Positions 10,736-14,753 of a stretch of DNA of 14,753 nt are shown here, in pieces (the stretch's first letter is position 1; the number at the start of each line of letters is the position of its first letter). A model generated the notes under the pieces. That model saw only the letters and a list, made by a program, of their open reading frames with translations. It searched no databases and had not been told where the DNA came from. Source of the DNA: Actinomycetota bacterium (lineage in GTDB: Bacteria > Actinomycetota > Acidimicrobiia > Actinomarinales > Actinomarinaceae); assembly GCA_027729925.1 (NCBI GenBank), contig JAQCEB010000020.1:1-14753 (forward strand), in the 5' to 3' direction. The position numbers and the translations under genes were made by a program.

Positions 10736-11625
10736 TAGACAAATTGCAATTAGATGATTTTGAAATATCTTACTCTACTGAAGGAGAAGGTAGAGATATA
10801 CTTTTATTACATGGTTTTCCATCTAATATGTTTTTTTGGAACAATATTAAACACGAATTAAAAAAAATAGCAAGAGTTACAATTGTTGAACAAAGAGGGT
10901 ACCCTCTGTCATCCACTGAAAATTCAATTCTTACTAATTTTAATATTGAAAACTTATCATCAGATATAGAAAGGTTAATAGATAAACTTAAGTTAAATAA
11001 TAACCTTGCAATTGTTGGGCATGACTGGGGTTCAATAGTTGCTTGGTCTGTAGCTTCAAGAGGAAATGTAAAAATTAATAAACTAGTTTCTGTATGTGGT
11101 GGTACCGAATTTCCTTCATCAAAAGTTTATAATAAACTAATTTTTGATAAAGGTAAGCACTATATAAGTACATTTCAAGATCCTGTACATGCAAATAGTC
11201 TAATAATGAAAGATCTAGACTTATTTTTTAGGTCTGCATACAGAATTACTCCAAAAATTGACTACAACTTATTAGATTTGTCGTTAAAAAATCTATTTTC
11301 ATCTTATAACTCTGATAGCAAACTTCATGATGTAAACATCGAATCATTAATTAACCATTTTAAAGGAGGATTAAAGCAAGCAATATCTTGGTATTCAAAT
11401 ATTGACTTGAATTTAGAAATCTCAAGTAAATGGAGGAAGAAACTCGACTTAGAAATTACTTTTTTATTTGGTCAATTAGATGCTGCAGTGAAATTAAATG
11501 ATAAGATGATTAATAGATTGAAATCTTCAGGAACAAATATAACCATTAAAGAAGTAAAAAACGCAGATCATTGGTTACCATTAACTCATAAGGAGAGCAT
11601 CATTGATGAATTTAGCAATACTTAA
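10732..11625 (+). CDS. Alpha/beta hydrolase, probable epoxide hydrolase
   Basis: A 297-residue cytoplasmic alpha/beta hydrolase. The oxyanion motif HGFPS (27-31), 'EQRGYPLS' (53-60) and the nucleophile elbow GHDWG (96-100; Asp98) mark the Asp-nucleophile branch shared by epoxide hydrolases and haloalkane dehalogenases. The charge relay is completed by D250 in 'FGQLDAAV' and H280 in 'ADHWLPL'. The cap region has the two tyrosines that open epoxide rings: Y144 in 'HYISTFQDP' (family Y..YFQ.PG) and Y221 in 'ISWYSN' (family ..YYR). This favours epoxide hydrolase over dehalogenase. The natural substrate cannot be read from the sequence. The ATG overlaps the SURF1 stop (ATGA); a weak AAGGA lies 13 bases upstream, so coupled translation is likely. 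Confidence 0.85.
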   Translation: MIDKLQLDDFEISYSTEGEGRDILLLHGFPSNMFFWNNIKHELKKIARVTIVEQRGYPLSSTENSILTNFNIENLSSDIERLIDKLKLNNNLAIVGHDWGSIVAWSVASRGNVKINKLVSVCGGTEFPSSKVYNKLIFDKGKHYISTFQDPVHANSLIMKDLDLFFRSAYRITPKIDYNLLDLSLKNLFSSYNSDSKLHDVNIESLINHFKGGLKQAISWYSNIDLNLEISSKWRKKLDLEITFLFGQLDAAVKLNDKMINRLKSSGTNITIKEVKNADHWLPLTHKESIIDEFSNT

Positions 11626-11640
11626 TGTTTGTCCTATAAT
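11612..11640 (+). promoter_or_regulatory. Promoter of adenosine deaminase gene
   Basis: A perfect -10 TATAAT (11635-11640) is preceded by TTAGCA (11612-11617; four of six bases) at exactly 17 bases. The -35 lies within the last codons of the hydrolase gene. Transcription would start near 11647, leaving about 10 untranslated bases without a ribosome site before the ATG at 11658. Confidence 0.65.
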
Positions 11641-11657
11641 ATATATTATGTTGCGTT

Positions 11658-12602
11658 ATGTATAGTATGGTGTTACATGACCACTTGGATGGTGGTTTGA
11701 GACCCCTAACAGCATTTGAGTTAGCTAAAAAGTTAAATTATAGGCCTTTACTCGACTGTGAAGATGTTTCACAATTCTTTAATAGATCTCAAAGTAATTC
11801 ACTAGAAGAATATCTTGAAGCTTTTACGCATACCATAGCGTTAATGCAATCTTTTGAAAATATTGAGAGAATCTCTTATGAAGCTGCTGTTGATATGCAC
11901 ACTGATGGAATTAATTATTACGAATGTAGATATGCCCCATTTTACTCAGTAAATGATTCTTTATCACCAGAGAATGTCATAAAAGCTATAAACTCAGGTT
12001 TTAAACTTGCTGAAAAAGAGTTAGGTATTTTTTCAGGAATTATCCTATGTGGCATGAGACATGATTTAGAAAATGTAAATCTCGTTTCAGAACTAGCTAT
12101 AAAAGAAAAAGATAATATCATAGGATTTGATATTGCTGGTCCTGAGAAAGGATATTCACCAAAATATTTTAAAAGATCCTTTTTAAAGGTAAAAGAAGCA
12201 AATATTAACATTACTATTCATGCTGGTGAAGGTGATGGAGTTAATTCAATTCAAGATGCCCTTGATAATGGCGCTCAAAGAATTGGACATGGCGTTAGGA
12301 TAATTGAAGATGTAGATTCACAAACCAATAAGTTAGGAAAAACGGCATCAAAAATACTAGAAGACCAAATACCATTAGAAGTTTGTATAACTTCTAATAT
12401 TCATACAAATATGTATAAAAATTATGAAGAACATCCTATCAAAATACTTGTTGATCTTGGTTTTAATGTTTACTTAAATACTGACAATAGATTAATGAGC
12501 AATACATCAATAATGCAAGAGTTAAAAATTGCAAAAATGTTAAATGTTAAAAACTCAGATGAATTGCTTAAGTATTCAGCTAGCGATAGCTTCTTTAAAT
12601 AA
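11658..12602 (+). CDS. add: Adenosine deaminase, shortened at the C-terminus
   Basis: A zinc enzyme that turns adenosine (and deoxyadenosine) into inosine in purine salvage. Metal and catalytic residues are all present: H7 and H9 in 'LHDHLDGGLRP', H188 and E191 in 'IHAGEGDG', H211 in 'RIGHGVR' and D276 in 'LNTDNRLMS'. The HLDGGLRP and TDNRLMS forms are those of actinobacterial enzymes, in place of HLDGA and TDDP. The start at 11658 follows its promoter closely; an in-frame ATG at 11667 is a possible alternative. At 314 residues it stops right after 'YSASDSFF', where relatives continue for about 20-25 more residues (the N/S-a-F-L-p-e-e-K helix). The last 27 bases overlap the convergent minus-strand gene. 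The active site is intact, so it is probably functional. Confidence 0.93.
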   Translation: MYSMVLHDHLDGGLRPLTAFELAKKLNYRPLLDCEDVSQFFNRSQSNSLEEYLEAFTHTIALMQSFENIERISYEAAVDMHTDGINYYECRYAPFYSVNDSLSPENVIKAINSGFKLAEKELGIFSGIILCGMRHDLENVNLVSELAIKEKDNIIGFDIAGPEKGYSPKYFKRSFLKVKEANINITIHAGEGDGVNSIQDALDNGAQRIGHGVRIIEDVDSQTNKLGKTASKILEDQIPLEVCITSNIHTNMYKNYEEHPIKILVDLGFNVYLNTDNRLMSNTSIMQELKIAKMLNVKNSDELLKYSASDSFFK

Positions 12603-12908
12603 ACTGATTCGGTTTTGCTCTAAAATAGATATAAACTCTTTTTCATTAATTAATTTAAAGTTAAATTGAGGATAAAGCTTCTTACACAATTTAACTTTTT
12701 TTTGTTTTTTAGTAATTAATTTTTGATTCATAGTTGTAATTTCAATATATATATTTAAATCAGGCAAATAAAAATCTGGTGTAAACATCATTTTTATTGA
12801 ACCACTACCCCACTTTAAAGGAAAGCTAGTAGGTTCATACAACCAATGAATATTAAATAAATCTAAGTGTTCAGCAAAAAGTTTTTCAGAATGATGTGCA
12901 AATTTCAT
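12576..12908 (-). CDS. Conserved hypothetical protein, PD-(D/E)XK-like fold suspected
   Basis: A 110-residue soluble protein that I cannot name. It has 'FAEHLDLFNIHWLYEP' (11-26), 'FTPDFYLPDLNIYIEITTM' (42-60) and a basic stretch 'KKQKKVKLCKKLYP' (67-80). The spacing E25 - P44-D45 - E56-x-T58 followed by lysines resembles the core of small PD-(D/E)XK nucleases, except that the usual Lys two after the Glu is Thr, so catalysis is unproven. I recall similar 110-130-residue proteins with 'YEP..FP...FTPDFYLP....YIE.TT....TRKNRK' in many actinobacteria, without known function. Its ATG overlaps the stop of the MerR-type gene by 4 bases, so the two are co-translated, and its 3' end overlaps adenosine deaminase. 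Being short, conserved-looking and translationally coupled supports a real gene. Confidence 0.75.
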   Translation of the reverse strand: MKFAHHSEKLFAEHLDLFNIHWLYEPTSFPLKWGSGSIKMMFTPDFYLPDLNIYIEITTMNQKLITKKQKKVKLCKKLYPQFNFKLINEKEFISILEQNRISLFKEAIAS

Positions 12909-13348
12909 TTATTTGCAGTAGCTATTTTTTCTGGATATAAAGAAAATACTTCTGCTTGAGTTTCTGTATGAACTGGACCTAGAGAAATACCAAAAACTGC
13001 TTGTCCCCTCTTGAGTAAATCAACCATTTGGTCGCTTTCAGTAACGACAAAAATTGAAGATCCATCAGAAAAAATTGATACGTCAGAAATACTTTTTTTA
13101 GACCCTAAAATTTTATTTACATTTTTAAGTGCTAATCTTATCTTTTGCAAGCTGATACCAGCAGATCTTAATTTATTAACCAGTTTAACAAGAATAATAT
13201 CATTAAAAGAATATATTCTGTGATAACCTGAACCTTTAATGTTCCTTAAAGATGCTGATATAAGATTAGTAGTAGTCCAATGATCTAATTGTCTATATGA
13301 AATTCCAGTAATTTTACATACTTCTGGACCTGTGTAACCCTGTTGCAT
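12905..13348 (-). CDS. MerR-family transcriptional regulator (Rv1830 type)
   Basis: A 147-residue DNA-binding protein. The N-terminus has the winged-helix MerR head: 'YTGPEVCKITGISYRQLDHWTT' (5-26) is the helix-turn-helix, 'GSGYHRIYSFNDI' (39-51) the wing, and 'LVNKLRSAGISLQKIRLALK' (56-75) the following helices. The C-terminal part with 'SIFSDGSSIFVVTESDQMVDLLKRGQAVFGI' is that of the mycobacterial Rv1830-like group and lacks the Cys of metal sensors, so its signal is not a metal by this evidence. In Mycobacterium the gene next to Rv1829 (BFN domain) is Rv1830; the same pair and order are seen here. Thirty-eight bases separate it from the BFN gene; they hold a possible -10 TATAGT 11 bases before the ATG, and no ribosome site. 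The stop overlaps the next gene by 4 bases. Confidence 0.88.
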   Translation of the reverse strand: MQQGYTGPEVCKITGISYRQLDHWTTTNLISASLRNIKGSGYHRIYSFNDIILVKLVNKLRSAGISLQKIRLALKNVNKILGSKKSISDVSIFSDGSSIFVVTESDQMVDLLKRGQAVFGISLGPVHTETQAEVFSLYPEKIATANK

Positions 13349-13386
13349 AATTTAAATTTACTATAGTTATATATTAAATCAAGGTT

Positions 13387-13866
13387 TTACAAAAAATCGT
13401 CAGGTGAAATATTATTAATAAATGATTGGAACTCCTGAATTTCCTGGGTATTTTCACTGTAAAGCTCAATTGAATTATTATAAAATATATTACTATCAAC
13501 ACAAATTTTAGAATTTGATCTAAGTGCTAACGCTATTGCATCACTAGGTCTAGCAGAAAGTGTAACTTCACCATCGAGATTAATAATTTTTATTTCTGCA
13601 AAATAAGTTTTGTCTTGTAAATCAACTATACAAACTTCTGTAATACTAGCATTAAGTGTTTCAATTATATTAATAAGCAAATCATGAGTTTGAGGTCTTG
13701 GGTGAACTATGCCTTCCTGAGCATAAGCAATTGAAACTGCCTCAATTGTACCAATCCATAGTGGAAGTATGCGATTAGTCACTGGATCAAGTAGTAACAT
13801 AATTGGAGTATCAGTTTCATCCTCTAATCGAATACCGGTTACTTCAACATCTATATTTTTCTTCAT
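13387..13866 (-). CDS. BFN-domain (bifunctional nuclease, DUF151) protein
   Basis: A 159-residue cytoplasmic protein of the BFN family, named for a plant member with DNase and RNase activity; the role in bacteria is not settled. It has the family's three blocks: 'LLLDPVTNRILPLWIG..EA' (24-43), RPQTHDLL (57-64) and 'SARPSDAIALALR' (104-116), and an acidic C-terminal tail. It matches Mycobacterium Rv1829 in size and in being followed by an Rv1830-like MerR gene. The start ATG is only 6 bases after a -10-like TAGTCT and has no Shine-Dalgarno, suggesting a leaderless mRNA. It is separated by 35 bases from the carboxypeptidase gene upstream. Confidence 0.93.
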   Translation of the reverse strand: MKKNIDVEVTGIRLEDETDTPIMLLLDPVTNRILPLWIGTIEAVSIAYAQEGIVHPRPQTHDLLINIIETLNASITEVCIVDLQDKTYFAEIKIINLDGEVTLSARPSDAIALALRSNSKICVDSNIFYNNSIELYSENTQEIQEFQSFINNISPDDFL

Positions 13867-13872
13867 AACAAA

Positions 13873-13878
13873 AGACTA
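13873..13878 (-). promoter_or_regulatory. Possible -10 box of the BFN-domain gene
   Basis: On the minus strand TAGTCT (TANNNT form) ends 6 bases before the ATG, the same spacing as for the gamma-glutamyltransferase-like gene. No good -35 is seen, so this is tentative. Confidence 0.3.
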
Positions 13879-13901
13879 CATGTAAAAACTAATACAGACA
13901 T

Positions 13902-14753
13902 TTATTTATTAATTAATTTTGAAATCAAGTTTGACTTAAAAAAATTATATTTAACAGAAACAGATTTTTTATCAATATACATATTATTTGATATTTCATC
14001 AGATATAGAAAATTCTATATTCTGATTACCATTTAAACGAAAGTTGATTTTAGGAATATTTTTTAGTTCACCAAATTTAATCCAATCCTGTTTTATATAA
14101 AAAAGATAGGATTGCTCTGGAATTCTTTGTAAATAAAGTGGTTCACCATTTTTTAATAATATTTGAATTCCAAAATTTTGTACTGAAGTCTCAAATAATA
14201 TTTCTGTATCATCAAAGTGTTTTGTTTTTTCTTCATTAACATTAGATCGATTAACAATAGTTAATATACTCCTATCATTAATTGATTTTAAACCTATAAA
14301 TGTTAATCCAGCATTCGTAGTCCATCCAGTCTTAAGCCCTACATACCCTTTTTTCAATAACATATTTGTTGTATAGTAAGTTTCAATATTATCTTCTATT
14401 TCGTAAAGAAATGAGCTTTTACTAGTTATGTCAATTAACGTTGTTTTTTCAATAATATAAATTGAAAGTTTTAATAAATCACTAAGTGTTGTAAAGTGAT
14501 TGTTATCATCTAAACCTTCTGGATTAGAAAAACTAGTATTTTGCATACCTAATTGTTTTGCTCTTAAATTCATTAGATAAACAAATTCATCAACTGAATT
14601 TGATACTTGCAATGCTGCGGCGTAAGCTGCATCATTTGCAGAATAAACAAGAAGAAACTCTAGAAGTTGTTCAGTTGACATTACATCACCAGTTTGTAAA
14701 TAAGCAACTTTACCCTCATATTTATAATTTTCAGGAAGTAAGATAGTTAATTG
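13902..14753 (-). CDS. D-alanyl-D-alanine carboxypeptidase (peptidase S11), N-terminus outside window
   Basis: A penicillin-binding-protein-type serine peptidase that trims the last D-Ala from peptidoglycan stem peptides outside the membrane. The frame is open to the right edge, 24 codons beyond the first visible ATG, and reads '...LQTGDVMSTEQLL', the usual sequence before the second motif, so that ATG is internal. Of 283 visible residues, SAN (38-40, in 'VYSANDAA') is the SxN motif, 'AKQLGMQNTSFSNPEGLDD' (65-83) is the family signature and KTG (141-143, in 'GLKTGWT') the third motif. The SxxK nucleophile and the signal peptide lie outside the window. The C-terminal ~100 residues form a beta-rich region in the place of the PBP5 C-terminal domain; no membrane anchor is seen at the end. 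It is the first gene of the minus-strand group. Confidence 0.92.
   Translation of the reverse strand, partial: QLTILLPENYKYEGKVAYLQTGDVMSTEQLLEFLLVYSANDAAYAAALQVSNSVDEFVYLMNLRAKQLGMQNTSFSNPEGLDDNNHFTTLSDLLKLSIYIIEKTTLIDITSKSSFLYEIEDNIETYYTTNMLLKKGYVGLKTGWTTNAGLTFIGLKSINDRSILTIVNRSNVNEEKTKHFDDTEILFETSVQNFGIQILLKNGEPLYLQRIPEQSYLFYIKQDWIKFGELKNIPKINFRLNGNQNIEFSISDEISNNMYIDKKSVSVKYNFFKSNLISKLINK

Noticed and set aside
11648..11665. Five-codon reading frame right at the deaminase transcription start
   Set aside because: ATG at 11648 meets a stop at 11663 and overlaps the real start; too little to call a leader peptide.
11942..12211. Minus-strand frame within adenosine deaminase
   Set aside because: Shadow of a gene with complete catalytic motifs.
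13011..13223. Plus-strand frame opposite the MerR-type regulator
   Set aside because: Shadow frame; no ribosome site or family match.
14558..14746. Plus-strand 62-codon frame at the right edge
   Set aside because: Lies opposite the conserved SxN region of the carboxypeptidase.

Overview
The window looks like a chromosomal segment of a very AT-rich, streamlined actinobacterium. The protein-coding parts are visibly only about one-third G+C, intergenic gaps are a few bases, and many neighbours overlap. The actinobacterial assignment rests on the 23S rRNA, which carries an extra stem-loop at the place where high-G+C Gram-positives have their characteristic insertion; on mpg directly before tyrS; on an adenosine deaminase with the actinobacterial 'HLDGGLRP' start; and on a bifunctional-nuclease/MerR pair like Mycobacterium Rv1829-Rv1830. 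An actinobacterium this AT-rich suggests the marine Candidatus Actinomarina group, but that is an inference; a 16S search would settle it.

Region 1 (1-2548, + strand) is a tight operon: the 3' part of pheT, a divergent 3-methyladenine-DNA-glycosylase homologue (mpg), and tyrS. Region 2 (2549-7673, + strand) is a complete rRNA operon, 16S-23S-5S, with no tRNA in the 132-base spacer. Its control and processing parts can be read directly: boxA-like antitermination sequences in leader and spacer, matching RNase III-type stems around 16S and 23S, an unusual run of hairpins in the leader, and a clear intrinsic terminator after 5S.

Region 3 (7662-12602) has a minus-strand metallo-beta-lactamase-fold hydrolase that ends inside the rRNA terminator. 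Divergent from it is a + strand cluster: a gamma-glutamyltransferase-like protein, SURF1 (cytochrome oxidase assembly), an epoxide-hydrolase-like alpha/beta hydrolase, and adenosine deaminase with its own promoter. Region 4 (12576-14753, - strand) runs right to left as a D-Ala-D-Ala carboxypeptidase (cut by the window edge), a BFN-domain protein, a MerR-type regulator, and a small PD-(D/E)XK-like protein of unknown role.

Most of the content is housekeeping: tRNA charging, DNA repair, ribosomal RNA, purine salvage, peptidoglycan trimming and respiration. I see no phage, transposon, CRISPR or recognisable defence island. The least explained structure is the 16S leader, where a boxA is followed by a terminator-like hairpin and a tandemly repeated hairpin. 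The most interesting protein-level features are a tyrS without a normal HIGH motif, an Mpg that has lost part of its active-site region, and an adenosine deaminase whose C-terminus is cut short at a convergent gene overlap.
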